DNA of 64,000 nt from Halobacillus halophilus DSM 2266 (GTDB taxonomy: Bacteria > Bacillota > Bacilli > Bacillales > Halobacillaceae): the NCBI RefSeq assembly GCF_000284515.1, contig NC_017668.1:1116001-1180000 (forward strand). The letters are read 5' to 3'. A program made the position numbers and the translations under genes. The notes beneath the pieces were generated by a model that was not told where the DNA came from, did no database searches, and was given only the letters and a program-made list of their open reading frames with translations. Below, in pieces: positions 17,156-26,510 of the stretch. The stretch's first letter is position 1; every line of letters starts with the position of its first letter.

Positions 17156-18586
17156 ATGGTAAAAAGCTATAAACTTTATATTAATGGAGAATGGATCGAT
17201 ACGGATGATAAATTAGAAGTACTTAATAAATATACTCAGGAAACGTATGCAGAAGTTGCAAAAGCTTCTGAAAAAGAAGTGAACCAGGCGGTTGAGGCAG
17301 CGCAGAAGGCGTTTAAAAATAACCAGATGAGCCCCTATAAACGTTACGAAATCTTAAAGCGGGTTAGTGAACTGCTCCTCGAAAATAAAGAAGAACTAGC
17401 TCAGAATATGACTATGGAAGCCGGAAAGCCGTTGAAACAGACACGCACCGAAATTGACCGAGCTTCTCAAACGGTCGAGCTATCGGCAGAAGAAGCAAAA
17501 CGTGTACACGGGGAAGGCGTTCCAGTGGAAGCAGCGCCGGGTTCAGAGAATCGAATGGCATTTACCATTAAAGTGCCTGTCGGTGTGGTTGGAGCGATTA
17601 GCCCGTTCAACTTTCCAATTAATCTGGTGGCTCACAAAATAGCACCAGCTATTGCCGCCGGAAATGCGGTCGTCTTAAAACCAACGAGTAAGACTCCGAT
17701 TTCTGCTCTAAAACTGGCAGAGTTATTTGAAGAGGCTGGACTTCCAAAAGGTTTCTTGAATGTAGTGGTCGGATCCGGCTCTACTGTAGGAAATCAAATG
17801 ATGGAAGATTCAAGAATCAATATGTACACCTTTACCGGAAGTGCCAAAGTTGGCCTCAAGTTGAAGCAGAATACTGGTTTAAATAAATTGATTTTAGAAC
17901 TTGGAAACAACTCGCCTGTTATCGTAGATAAAGAAGCGGATGTGGATGCAGCAGCTGCTAATATTGCTGCCAAGAGTTTTGCTTTTGCTGGACAGGTTTG
18001 TATTTCTGTACAGCGTATCTACGTCCATGAAGAAGTAAAAGAAGAGTTCCAAAATAAATTAGTAGATGCGATTAAAGATCTTAATGTAGGGGATCCGAAC
18101 GATCCGGAAACAGACGTTGGACCAATGATTAGTGAGGAAGAAGCCAAAAGGGCGGAAAGCTGGATCGAAGAAGCAAAAGATGCAGGCGCTGATGTCTTTT
18201 ATGGCGGTGAAAGAGAAGGGGCTTTACTAAAACCAACGGTCATGACCAATGTGACAAACGATATGAAAGTTGTGTGTGAGGAGATATTTGCACCTGTCGT
18301 ATCCATGATTCCTTTTTCCAATATGGAAGAATGCATTAACGAAGTGAATCAGTCTCAGTATGGACTGCAGGGCGGTATATTCACTCAAAACCTTGATACA
18401 GCTTTCTATGCCGCTAAAAACGTTGAGGTTGGCGGACTTATGATTAATGATTCTTCTCAATATCGTGTTGACCTCATGCCTTATGGCGGCGTGAAATCAA
18501 GCGGATGGGGCAAAGAAGGTCCGAAATACAGCATCGATGAAATGACAGAAGAACGATTAGTCGTAATGAACTTAGCTCAAAAGTAA
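17156..18586 (+). CDS. NAD(P)-dependent aldehyde dehydrogenase
   Basis: 476 residues from ATG 17156, with AAGGAGAG 7-8 bases before it; the ATG at 17138 precedes the ribosome site. ALDH superfamily features are GVVGAISPFNFPINLVAHK (residue 142 onward), the general-base glutamate in LILELGNNSP and the catalytic cysteine in FAGQVCISVQRIYVH near residue 282. It oxidises an aldehyde to an acid with NAD(P)+. The FAGQVC-type active site is found in lactaldehyde, sulfoacetaldehyde and related dehydrogenases, so the substrate is open. It stands alone, so context gives no pathway. A diverged composite repeat (R3) follows. Confidence 0.88.
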   Translation: MVKSYKLYINGEWIDTDDKLEVLNKYTQETYAEVAKASEKEVNQAVEAAQKAFKNNQMSPYKRYEILKRVSELLLENKEELAQNMTMEAGKPLKQTRTEIDRASQTVELSAEEAKRVHGEGVPVEAAPGSENRMAFTIKVPVGVVGAISPFNFPINLVAHKIAPAIAAGNAVVLKPTSKTPISALKLAELFEEAGLPKGFLNVVVGSGSTVGNQMMEDSRINMYTFTGSAKVGLKLKQNTGLNKLILELGNNSPVIVDKEADVDAAAANIAAKSFAFAGQVCISVQRIYVHEEVKEEFQNKLVDAIKDLNVGDPNDPETDVGPMISEEEAKRAESWIEEAKDAGADVFYGGEREGALLKPTVMTNVTNDMKVVCEEIFAPVVSMIPFSNMEECINEVNQSQYGLQGGIFTQNLDTAFYAAKNVEVGGLMINDSSQYRVDLMPYGGVKSSGWGKEGPKYSIDEMTEERLVVMNLAQK

Positions 18587-18617
18587 GGGCTCTGTAAAAC
18601 CTTGTCCGTGATTTCAA

Positions 18618-19198
18618 AGCCCATTATTAAACAATAGGGCCGGATTGTTGAAGACTCAGTTTCGAGATTTTTTATGAGAAGAAAGGTCCTTCGGGGGATA
18701 ATTCGCTTTCCGCGGGCATGTGCTGAGCCTCCTCGAGCTAAAGCTCTCCGGGGTCTCACCGATCATGTTTATCCCGCAGGAGTCTTCATCATCCCCCTCC
18801 GGCCTTTGCCAAATCAGAAGCTCGAAACCACTTTAACTGGTATGGAATTAGACCAGGTGGTTCTGTACCTATTTCCAGGGTGAAACGATGCACAATAGCC
18901 TGTCATAAAAGCATTTAATACAGATTAAGGAGGAGAACTATTCTCTTCTGGCAGGGTCCGTTCGCAGAATTATAGTGGGTTTGGTGGGGAAATGATGAGA
19001 CTCCCGTGGGAGAAGGATCTAGGGGAGACCCCACAGGGAGTGAAACGACTGAGGAGGCTCACCAGTTCCCCCACAGGAAAGCGAGTTATTTCCCCACCAA
19101 CCCTTATCCATCTATCGTAACGGACCCATTCATCTCGAAATCAAGTCTTCAACAAACAGGAGCTTTACTTGAATTGAATATGGAAATTTATCAAAGCC
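18618..19198. repeat. Composite intergenic repeat R3 (ends + module A + module B)
   Basis: Same order and orientation as R1. Left end near 18635 (TAGGGCCGGATTG then the 19-base core), right end 19132-19164 (one or two changes in the core). Module A reversed at 18683-18807, with arm change GGGGGATGAT/ATTATCCCCC in place of the GGGGGACGAT/ATCGTCCCCC of R1. Module B forward at 18977-19104, bracketed by GGGTCCGTT (18955) and AACGGACCC (19119). It lies between the aldehyde dehydrogenase gene and the shared terminator at 19210. Confidence 0.9.
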
Positions 19199-19209
19199 AA
19201 GTTAAAAGG

Positions 19210-19246
19210 AAAAGGGTCCTTCCAAATAGTGGAGGGACTCTTTTTA
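19210..19246. terminator. Bidirectional terminator between aldehyde dehydrogenase/R3 and the MATE gene
   Basis: AAAAGGGTCCTTCC and GGAGGGACTCTTTTT pair imperfectly with T or A runs on both sides; it overlaps the MATE stop codon. Confidence 0.7.
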
Positions 19247-20605
19247 TGCTGGCTGTTTCTTGACGATGTTCTTACGCTGCAGGGACAGCATGCGGAACAA
19301 GAGAGCAATGGCTCCGACTGTCAGGCCGATAATCAAACTCATCCAATATCCGTACGGGCCGAGACTGGTATAATTTGCTAATAGATACCCGCTTGGAAGC
19401 CCGATTACCCAATAGGATATGAACGCCATGACCAGGGTTATGTTTACATCTTTATAACCGCGGAGAACTCCCTGGATAGGGGCTCCAAAAGCATCGGACA
19501 GTTGAAAGAAGATCGCAAAGAAAATAAAGTTTTTCGTCAATTCGATCACCGTTTCATTAGAACTGTAAAGTCTGGCTACTGAATCGTCCATGAGGTATAG
19601 GACAAGTCCAGCCACCACGGACATGGCAACAGCTGTGCCTATACCTAGATAGGAATAGCTTCTTGCATCTGTAAACCGCCCTGCTCCTGCTTCAAAACCG
19701 ACCGCAATTGTAAGAGTAAACGCAATACTTAAAGGCATCATGTATAAAAAGGAAGCGAAATTAATCGCTGCCTGGTGAGCGGCGATGGTATTGGTATCAT
19801 AAGCGGTCATGAAAAAGGTAACAGCAGCAAATATACTGGTTTCAAAAAAGATCGCAAACCCGATCGGGACGCCAATCTTCAGCTGAGCCCACCATTCTTT
19901 CAATGAAGGAACTATCCATCCTCTGAAGATACGATAATGCCTTAATGGATGGAGCTTGTGGATGGTAAGGACAATTAAAATAAAAGATACAAGGTAGGTA
20001 AGAGCAGAGGCAACTCCTGCCCCGACGCCTCCAAGCTCAGGCGCACCCCATTTTCCGAAAATAAATACGTAATTAAATAAAATATTTGTTGGGAGTGTAA
20101 GCAGGATAATGCCCATTGAAATCCGAGTCAGCCCCAGAGCATCCACAAAAGAGCGCAGGATATTGAAAATGAATAATGGAATGATTCCGATTCCTAATGT
20201 GATTAAATAATATTTGGCTACGTATCGGACAGAAGGTTCAATGTTCATGAGTGAGAGAATGGGATCCAATAGAAAGAACCCAATGGAACCAATGAGAACA
20301 GCTAAGAGTACCGCGAGATAAACCCCTTGTTTAACGGAAAAAGGGATTTCCTTTTCTCTGCGGGCTCCTTTTAATTGAGCTACAATTGGGGAAATAGCCA
20401 TGAGTATGCCGTTTAGTCCTGTAAAGACGGGCATCCATATGCTGGATCCAATCGCTACCCCTGCTAATTCATCCGGGCCTGCCTGACCGGCCATCACCGT
20501 ATCAAAGAAATTCATCGCATACATGCCAATTTGGGTGATTAGAATAGGGAACAGTATTGTGGAGAATAATTTTATTTTTTCTTTAAGGGTATAGGTTTGA
20601 TACAT
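19244..20605 (-). CDS. MATE-family efflux transporter
   Basis: 453 residues, 12 membrane segments in two related halves. N-terminal FPILITQIGMYAMNFFDTVMAGQAGPDELAGVAIGSS-type sequence (residues 19-55) is the MatE signature of NorM-like pumps; the second copy begins near residue 240 (AIFFETSIFAAVTFFMT). Family members expel cationic drugs or metabolites with Na+ or H+; sodium coupling would suit a halophile but cannot be read directly. The gene is divergent from murG; a weak AAAGGA site is upstream of the ATG. Confidence 0.88.
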   Translation of the reverse strand: MYQTYTLKEKIKLFSTILFPILITQIGMYAMNFFDTVMAGQAGPDELAGVAIGSSIWMPVFTGLNGILMAISPIVAQLKGARREKEIPFSVKQGVYLAVLLAVLIGSIGFFLLDPILSLMNIEPSVRYVAKYYLITLGIGIIPLFIFNILRSFVDALGLTRISMGIILLTLPTNILFNYVFIFGKWGAPELGGVGAGVASALTYLVSFILIVLTIHKLHPLRHYRIFRGWIVPSLKEWWAQLKIGVPIGFAIFFETSIFAAVTFFMTAYDTNTIAAHQAAINFASFLYMMPLSIAFTLTIAVGFEAGAGRFTDARSYSYLGIGTAVAMSVVAGLVLYLMDDSVARLYSSNETVIELTKNFIFFAIFFQLSDAFGAPIQGVLRGYKDVNITLVMAFISYWVIGLPSGYLLANYTSLGPYGYWMSLIIGLTVGAIALLFRMLSLQRKNIVKKQPA

Positions 20606-20825
20606 CGTGACCGTCCTTTTCTGTTACAATTCCTTTAGAGGAATGGCTGAGTAAGTAATGATGTTTTTTGCACTGTTTAGGCAAAACATTTCCCTGCTCT
20701 GCATCATAAAACCCCATAAAAAGGGCATGACCAGAGATGATATAGTTAAAAGGAATACGAGGATTATAGCATAGATAAGGAAGGCATACCTAGCATGAAC
20801 AGGATAGAAAGGACGTTGGAAGAGT

Positions 20826-21899
20826 ATGAGTGAAAAACGAATTTTATTTACAGGTGGAGGCACCGCTGGGCACGTAATCGTAAACCTGGCATTGATTCCT
20901 GAGTTTCAGAAGCGAGGATATACAGTCGATTATATTGGTTCTTATGAAGGAATTGAACGACAGTTGATCGAATCAATTGATGGAGTCACGTATCACGGCA
21001 TCTCCACTGGGAAACTTAGACGTTATGTATCTAAAGAAAATATTAAAGATCCGTTTAAGGTAATGAAAGGGCTGCTCCAGGCTTTCTCAATTATCGGCAA
21101 GCGGAAGCCTGGAGTGATCTTTTCTAAAGGTGGTTTTGTTTCCGTACCCGTCGTTGCTGCTGCAAAACTGAAGAGGGTTCCTACCATTATTCATGAATCA
21201 GATTATACACCGGGACTTGCGAATAAATTGTCTTTTCCTTTTGCTAAAAAAGTGCTCGCCACTTTTCCGGAAACGATGAACTATCTTCCGAAAGAAAAAG
21301 CAGAATTTATTGGTGCAGTCGTAAGGGAAGAATTGTTTCAAGGCAAGCGCTCAAAAGGGTTGTCTTACTGTAATTTCCATAAACAGAAACCAGTGATGAT
21401 GGTTATGGGGGGAAGTACCGGCTCGAAACGGCTCAATGATGCGATTCGTAATAATTTAGATGCTTTATTAAAAAATGTGCAGATCATTCATATTTGTGGA
21501 AAAGATCATAAGGATGCTTCGATTAACCGGGCTGGTTATGCTCAGTTTGAGTATGTAAATGAAGAACTGAAGGACCTGTTTGCGGCTTCTGATTACATCG
21601 TCTCTCGAGCGGGATCGAATGCCATATTCGAATTCTTGGCACTTCATAAACCGATGCTTCTAATTCCTTTATCGAAAAAAGTGAGCCGCGGCGATCAAAT
21701 TTTAAATGCTGACTCATTTGTGAAACAAGGTTTTGCCCACAAACTTGAAGAAGAAGAACTGACAGATGATCGTTTCTTAGAGGAAATCCACCGTTTAATG
21801 GAAAACAAACAGGCTTTAATCGATAAAATGGAGCATTATCAAAGCGGCCAGACTAAAGAAAAAGTTATTGAAATCATCCAAAATTTTGAAAAAAGTTAG
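20826..21899 (+). CDS. murG: MurG-type undecaprenyl-PP-MurNAc-pentapeptide GlcNAc transferase (orphan location)
   Basis: 357 residues. The N-terminus ILFTGGGTAGHVIVNLALIP has the MurG glycine-rich donor/lipid region; a second signature is VMMVMGGSTGSKRLNDAI near residue 195, and the C-terminal SRAGSNAIFEFLALHKP stretch contacts UDP-GlcNAc. The enzyme adds GlcNAc to lipid I at the inner membrane face. It is not in a division-wall cluster. Some Bacilli have a second, monocistronic MurG, and staphylococci have the gene outside dcw, so this may be the only copy or a paralogue. A GTG or ATG alternative is not needed; ATG 20826 matches the family. Confidence 0.88.
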   Translation: MSEKRILFTGGGTAGHVIVNLALIPEFQKRGYTVDYIGSYEGIERQLIESIDGVTYHGISTGKLRRYVSKENIKDPFKVMKGLLQAFSIIGKRKPGVIFSKGGFVSVPVVAAAKLKRVPTIIHESDYTPGLANKLSFPFAKKVLATFPETMNYLPKEKAEFIGAVVREELFQGKRSKGLSYCNFHKQKPVMMVMGGSTGSKRLNDAIRNNLDALLKNVQIIHICGKDHKDASINRAGYAQFEYVNEELKDLFAASDYIVSRAGSNAIFEFLALHKPMLLIPLSKKVSRGDQILNADSFVKQGFAHKLEEEELTDDRFLEEIHRLMENKQALIDKMEHYQSGQTKEKVIEIIQNFEKS

Positions 21900-21901
21900 T
21901 T

Positions 21902-21938
21902 GTGACAAGGCAGTATATCGGCTGCCTTGTCATTTTTA
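21902..21938 (+). terminator. Intrinsic terminator after murG
   Basis: TGACAAGGCAG and CTGCCTTGTCA pair and TTTTTATTTTA follows. Confidence 0.85.
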
Positions 21939-22103
21939 TTTTATTTTATAGGCTTAAGACCTTTTTAATTTTATGTTTTTGGGGAATACGGTTCATAAGA
22001 CACTAAGTTTTTTCCATTCAGCAAGGCGCATATCCGTTATAGAGAAAGCAAGGTTTATGAAAAAGCTAAGCGGGGATCAACTTTGCAGAGGAGAGGTTGG
22101 AGG

Positions 22104-22526
22104 ATGAAAACATCTTATGAAGTCAACATCAACCACCCCAAAGATTTGTGTGAAATAAGAAAAGAAGTTTATCCACACTTAACGTCTGTCTTTGGCAAGG
22201 ATCAACTATTAGTGGATGCTTCGATTTCAGAAGCTGTCACCAATGCCTGGAAGCATGGGCATGAGGAGAGTAGTGAAAAACCTATCAAACTTAAGATATT
22301 ATTTTTGAATAGGACGATGCTTGTCAGAGTCCAGGATCTCGGGGATGGTTTTGATTGGAGACCTTACCAGGTTTCGAGCGATGTTAAGCACTGGTTTCCG
22401 GAAGTGGAAGATTTGGATGAAAATGGGCGTGGGATTACATTAATGCTTAGAGTTATGGATAAATTACGTTATAATGAAAAGGGAAATGAATGTGTGTTAA
22501 TGAAAAAATACCTTTTTCAGGAGTAG
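22104..22526 (+). CDS. RsbW/SpoIIAB-like histidine-kinase-type ATPase
   Basis: 140 residues from ATG 22104, with GGTTGGAGG directly upstream. A GHKL/HATPase fold is visible: the N box DASISEAVTNAWKHG (about residues 40-55), G1 DLGDGFDW (about 83) and G2 NGRGITLML (about 113). Anti-sigma kinases of this type bind a sigma factor and phosphorylate an STAS anti-antagonist. No sigma factor or STAS gene lies next to it, so its partner is unknown. The next gene starts 4 bases after its stop and is probably in the same transcript. Confidence 0.8.
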   Translation: MKTSYEVNINHPKDLCEIRKEVYPHLTSVFGKDQLLVDASISEAVTNAWKHGHEESSEKPIKLKILFLNRTMLVRVQDLGDGFDWRPYQVSSDVKHWFPEVEDLDENGRGITLMLRVMDKLRYNEKGNECVLMKKYLFQE

Positions 22527-22530
22527 ATCA

Positions 22531-22884
22531 ATGAACACGAACATCTGTCGTTACTGTTACAAAGAGATCAGGGATCGAGATGAACTTATCACGGCTTCGA
22601 ACTGGTTCAGGGTACGCCCTTATCATTATCGCTGCTTTGAATTACTAGAGCAGGATACGAAGACGATTGCCGGTGCATGGACTCCGGTTAACGGGCTGAC
22701 TGGAATGGTTACTACGGTTTTAATGATTATCTTGTCTGTCCTTATGTTTACTACCAATATTCTTGGATTTATCGGAGATATTTTAGGACTCGTCGCTTTA
22801 TATCCTATCTTCCTGCGCGTATTTTCCTTCGCAGTGTTTGAGAGTCGTCTGCCAAAGTATGTAGAAAATAAAAAACGTCAGTAA
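22531..22884 (+). CDS. Small membrane protein with N-terminal cysteine pair motif
   Basis: 117 residues, not recognised. The N-terminal 40 residues carry CRYC and HYRC, a spacing (C-x2-C ... H-x2-C) suited to a zinc site of LIM/treble-clef type. Two hydrophobic segments follow (about residues 57-76 and 78-98) and a basic C-terminus. It has AGGAG 7 bases upstream and follows the RsbW-like gene by 4 bases, so they probably function together; the zinc-like head could face the cytoplasm. No enzymatic function can be assigned. Confidence 0.7.
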   Translation: MNTNICRYCYKEIRDRDELITASNWFRVRPYHYRCFELLEQDTKTIAGAWTPVNGLTGMVTTVLMIILSVLMFTTNILGFIGDILGLVALYPIFLRVFSFAVFESRLPKYVENKKRQ

Positions 22885-22896
22885 TAAACTAGATAG

Positions 22897-22928
22897 AGCT
22901 GCCCGACATTAGTGGGGCAGCTTTTTTG
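22897..22928 (+). terminator. Intrinsic terminator
   Basis: AGCTGCCC and GGGGCAGCT pair around GACATTAGT; six T follow. Confidence 0.85.
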
Positions 22929-23012
22929 TTGATTCGTGATTGCGCTTCCATATATTATATGGTAATGTAATAATCCTCTTAAATAAACGATCTGCTAAAC
23001 GTTTTTAGTTTT

Positions 23013-23252
23013 CCTTTTAAAGCTTATTACGCTAAAGGGCCGGATTGTGTAAGACTCCGTTTCGAGATAAATTGGGTCCATTGCCCAAAATAGATGAGGG
23101 CGGCTACGGAAACAACTCGCTTTCCTGCGTCGTGCAGAGCCGGAAAGCGAAATCGTCCCCCGGAGGACCTTCAGCTCCACCAATATCTCGAAACTGAGTC
23201 TTACACAAACTGGAGCTTATTTATAAGAATTAATACGGAGGTTTAGCAGAAC
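23013..23252. repeat. Composite intergenic repeat R4 (short, chimeric module)
   Basis: Full ends are present: left at 23034 (GGGCCGGATTGTGTAAGACTC...), right at 23183-23218. Between them is one module only of about 100 bases. Its left arm is module B-like (GGGCGGCTACGGAAACAACTCG, as in R2 and R6) while its right arm is module A-like (GGAAAGCGAAATCGTCCCCCGGAGGACC), so the two arms no longer pair. This looks like a deletion by recombination between the shared inner sequences of B and A. Confidence 0.88.
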
Positions 23253-23322
23253 CTAAATAAATAAAATCATGACGATTGAGACTTCTCTAAGCCAGTCCTA
23301 TATAAGGGAAGGAGAATGACAA

Positions 23323-25590
23323 ATGGCCGCTCAACACCCCGATTATCCTCAGGAATTAGAACGTTTATCTTTTACAAAAGCATATATGGATCAACTGATC
23401 GCCGCTCAGGAAACGGACCAGGAGGCGTTAAAAAGACGTCAGGAGGATACGTTAGCTAGGCTGGACTTTAAGGACAGCAGTCTGCGCTATCAGGAGATGC
23501 TGTCTCACGCAAATTTTATGAAAATGTCTGCCGATCAGTTGGAAAGTCTTCATCGCCTGCGTAAGAAACCTTACTTTGCCCGCATTGATTTTCACCGTAA
23601 AGAAAAACCCGAGAGAGAAGTGTTTTATATCGGGAAGATGTCCTTGTTTGATCGTGAAACACAGCTTCCGATTATTCTGGACTGGCGGTCTCCTCTTGCG
23701 AATGTTTACTATGAAGGACGGATTGGGGAAGTCAGTTATGAAGCCGAGGGAGAACGCTACGAAGGTCGTGTTTCCCTCAAGCGGCAGTACCAGATCGAGG
23801 AAGGAGAACTGGAGAATTTCCGCGATATTGACATCACGACGAAAGATGACCTTCTCCAGGATTCTCTTTCTCAAAATGCAGAAAACCGGCTGACTGAAAT
23901 CGTAGCAACGATTCAGGAAGAGCAAAATGAGGTCATTCGGGCGGACTTGCGTAAGCCGATTATTGTCCAGGGGGCAGCAGGAAGCGGTAAGACGACGATT
24001 GCCCTGCACCGGATTTCATACTTTCTCTACTCGATGAGAGATATCTTCAAACCGGAAGAAATGCTGATTTTAGCACCTAACCAGCTTTTTATTCAGTACA
24101 TATCGGAAGTACTGCCCGAGCTTGGGGTTCACAAAGCCCGACAAACCACCTTTATTGACTTTGTTCGAGCGGTGACGGACATAAGTTGGCCGGTCACCAC
24201 TCAGCATACGAACTTAATGAATACGGTGGAAGCCGGAAATGCCGGACATTCGACCGAGCTTTGGTCAGCGGGCTATAAAGGTTCCGATTCTTTTAAGGAA
24301 GTAATGGAACAGTATAGTAAGTACATTGAATCAAGTTATGCAGTCCGTGAAGACTTCCGGTTGGCCGGGTTCAAATTAAAGAGTGCGAAAGCCATTAATC
24401 AATTATTTTATAAACACTATCATTATTTTCCTTATGAAGTAAGAGTCCAAAAGATTAAAGCCGTTCTTCGCAGTGAATTGAACAGGAAAAAGAAGCAGAT
24501 TCTCTCCACTCTGGCCAAGAAATATGATGATCAATTGGACAGGGCGCTTTTTGGAATGAAAGATCCTGAAAAAAGGAAAAAGCGCGTTAGTTTCTTAATC
24601 ACAAGGAAAGAAGAGGCGCTGGACGAAATTAAAAAGGAAGCTAAAACGGTTCTTCAGACCTTTATGAAAAACTATCCTAAATGGAAGCTGCTCGATGTCT
24701 ATATTCATTTATATGAGGAACGGATTTTTCGTTCGTTCATTGACCAGGATACAGAAGAGCTGAAACAAATGAGGGCGTGGACACGGAACTATTTGCGTAA
24801 ACAGAAGCTTCAGTCGGAAGATTTAGCGGCCCTCCTTTATCTGAAATCTTGGATTACCGGTATAGCAAAAGAGGATCAAGTGAAGAAGGTAGTCATTGAT
24901 GAAGCGCAGGATTATAGTTTTTTTGAATTGTACAGTTTGAGGCACGCGTTTCAAACAGACTTGTTTACCATCGTAGGCGATTTGGCTCAAGGCATTTACC
25001 GCTACAGAGGTTTAAAAGAGTGGGAAAGCTTGATAGGCAGTGTGTTTCAAAACGTTAATTATCTTAAATTGCAGAAAACGTATCGGACCACGATTGAGAT
25101 TATGAATCTGGCTAACGAATTACTGGAGCTGATGCCTGAAAACCTTCCAAAAGCAGAACCCGTGGTCCGGCATGGAGAAAAACCACAGTTTATCAATCGC
25201 AATCAAGGGTGGCTGGAGATTTTTAAAGAAAAGTTGAGTGATCTTAAAGCGAGTGGGATGAAGAGTTTTGCCGTAGTGACGAAAACGCAAAAAGAAGCCG
25301 CACTCGCCGCTGAGCAGTTGGATGATATTGGCGCGGAATTTACGATGTTTGACGAGACACAGAGTCAAATGACTGATCGAATGGTATTACCGGTTTATTT
25401 AGCGAAAGGATTAGAGTTTGATGTCGTCTTTCTTTATAGTGAAGGTCATTCTTATCAAGAAACAACGCTCGATGTGAAGCTTCTATATGTTGCCATGACC
25501 AGACCTCTGCACCGTTTATTTTTAATAGGAGAAAATCCGGAAGACTTTTTACTGAATCACGCTCATCCTTCGTCTTTTGGTTATGTTTGA
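23323..25590 (+). CDS. HelD-type UvrD-like ATPase, second paralogue
   Basis: 755 residues. Walker A GAAGSGKTTIALHRISYFLY near residue 215, DEAQDYSFFELYSL for motif II near 525 and YVAMTRPLHRLFL in motif VI. Overall layout (charged N-terminal arm, then SF1 domains with a large insertion) is that of HelD, and the region VYYEGRIGEV matches the VSSMYYDYAPG part of the copy at 1.8 kb. Several Firmicutes have more than one HelD class; class-specific roles are not settled. GGAAGGAG precedes ATG 23323. It directly follows R4 with about 70 bases between. Confidence 0.85.
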   Translation: MAAQHPDYPQELERLSFTKAYMDQLIAAQETDQEALKRRQEDTLARLDFKDSSLRYQEMLSHANFMKMSADQLESLHRLRKKPYFARIDFHRKEKPEREVFYIGKMSLFDRETQLPIILDWRSPLANVYYEGRIGEVSYEAEGERYEGRVSLKRQYQIEEGELENFRDIDITTKDDLLQDSLSQNAENRLTEIVATIQEEQNEVIRADLRKPIIVQGAAGSGKTTIALHRISYFLYSMRDIFKPEEMLILAPNQLFIQYISEVLPELGVHKARQTTFIDFVRAVTDISWPVTTQHTNLMNTVEAGNAGHSTELWSAGYKGSDSFKEVMEQYSKYIESSYAVREDFRLAGFKLKSAKAINQLFYKHYHYFPYEVRVQKIKAVLRSELNRKKKQILSTLAKKYDDQLDRALFGMKDPEKRKKRVSFLITRKEEALDEIKKEAKTVLQTFMKNYPKWKLLDVYIHLYEERIFRSFIDQDTEELKQMRAWTRNYLRKQKLQSEDLAALLYLKSWITGIAKEDQVKKVVIDEAQDYSFFELYSLRHAFQTDLFTIVGDLAQGIYRYRGLKEWESLIGSVFQNVNYLKLQKTYRTTIEIMNLANELLELMPENLPKAEPVVRHGEKPQFINRNQGWLEIFKEKLSDLKASGMKSFAVVTKTQKEAALAAEQLDDIGAEFTMFDETQSQMTDRMVLPVYLAKGLEFDVVFLYSEGHSYQETTLDVKLLYVAMTRPLHRLFLIGENPEDFLLNHAHPSSFGYV

Positions 25591-25650
25591 ACGGATTGCC
25601 ATCAAGGGTAATTTATCAAGGTAAAGTAATGTAAAGGAGTGAAGAATTCA

Positions 25651-26481
25651 GTGAGTTTAACGGAAACGGTAACATTGAACAATGGGGTGCCCATGCCAAA
25701 GCTTGGCCTGGGCGTATATAAAATGGAGGAAGAGCAGGAAGTGGTACGGGCAGTTCAATCAGCCCTGGATTTAGGGTACAGACATCTGGATACCGCTTCT
25801 TTTTATGGGAATGAATCCGGCCTGGGTAGAGGAATCCGTGAGAGCGGTGTACCAAGAGAAGAATTATTCATCACCACAAAAGTGTGGAATGATGAACAAG
25901 GCTATGAGGAGACGCTGAATGCTTTTGAACGCAGTTTAGAACGTCTTGGCCTGGAGTACTTAGATCTCTACTTAATTCATTGGCCGGTTCCAGGGAAATT
26001 TACAGAGACATGGAAAGCAATGGAGAAACTGTATCGTGAAGGACGCGTGAAGGCGATCGGTGTTTGTAACTTTATGGAGCATCACTTAGAGGAACTTATG
26101 GACGAAGCTCAAGTGAAGCCTGTAGTGGACCAAGTCGAGTTCCACCCTCGTCTCTATCAGGAAAATCTGCTGAGATACTGTCAGGACCGTGACATCCATG
26201 TGGAAGCATGGTCTCCGCTGGCACGTGGAAATTATTTTGATGAACCCGTGCTTCAGGAGCTTGCTGCACGTTACGATAAAACGGCAGCTCAGATCATTCT
26301 TCGCTGGCACTGGCAGCTTGGAATCATTATTATCCCTAAGTCTTCCAACAAGGATCGTCAAGAACAAAATGCTGACTTGTTTGACTTTTCTTTAACGAAT
26401 GAGGATATGGAAAAGGTTAGTGCTCTTCACACGGGCGAACGAATTGGAAAACATCCGGATGAATTTGATTATTTCGGTTAA
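25651..26481 (+). CDS. Aldo/keto reductase (YtbE/YvgN-like)
   Basis: 276 residues from GTG 25651, 11 bases after AAAGGAG; another GTG at 25639 overlaps the ribosome site. AKR catalytic residues are visible: Asp and Tyr in LDTASFYGNE, Lys in TTKVW and His in LIHWP. The C-terminal IIPKSSNKDRQEQN stretch binds the NADPH phosphate. The family reduces aldehydes and ketoses, including methylglyoxal in YvgN/YtbE. It shares a terminator with the convergent ger operon. Confidence 0.88.
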   Translation: MSLTETVTLNNGVPMPKLGLGVYKMEEEQEVVRAVQSALDLGYRHLDTASFYGNESGLGRGIRESGVPREELFITTKVWNDEQGYEETLNAFERSLERLGLEYLDLYLIHWPVPGKFTETWKAMEKLYREGRVKAIGVCNFMEHHLEELMDEAQVKPVVDQVEFHPRLYQENLLRYCQDRDIHVEAWSPLARGNYFDEPVLQELAARYDKTAAQIILRWHWQLGIIIIPKSSNKDRQEQNADLFDFSLTNEDMEKVSALHTGERIGKHPDEFDYFG

Positions 26482-26510
26482 ACCTGGACATTTTGTCCAG
26501 GTTTTTTTAT
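26481..26510. terminator. Terminator between aldo/keto reductase and gerC (copy 2)
   Basis: AACCTGGACA and TGTCCAGGTT pair around TTT; seven T follow on the plus strand. It touches the stop of the minus-strand ger operon. Confidence 0.8.
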
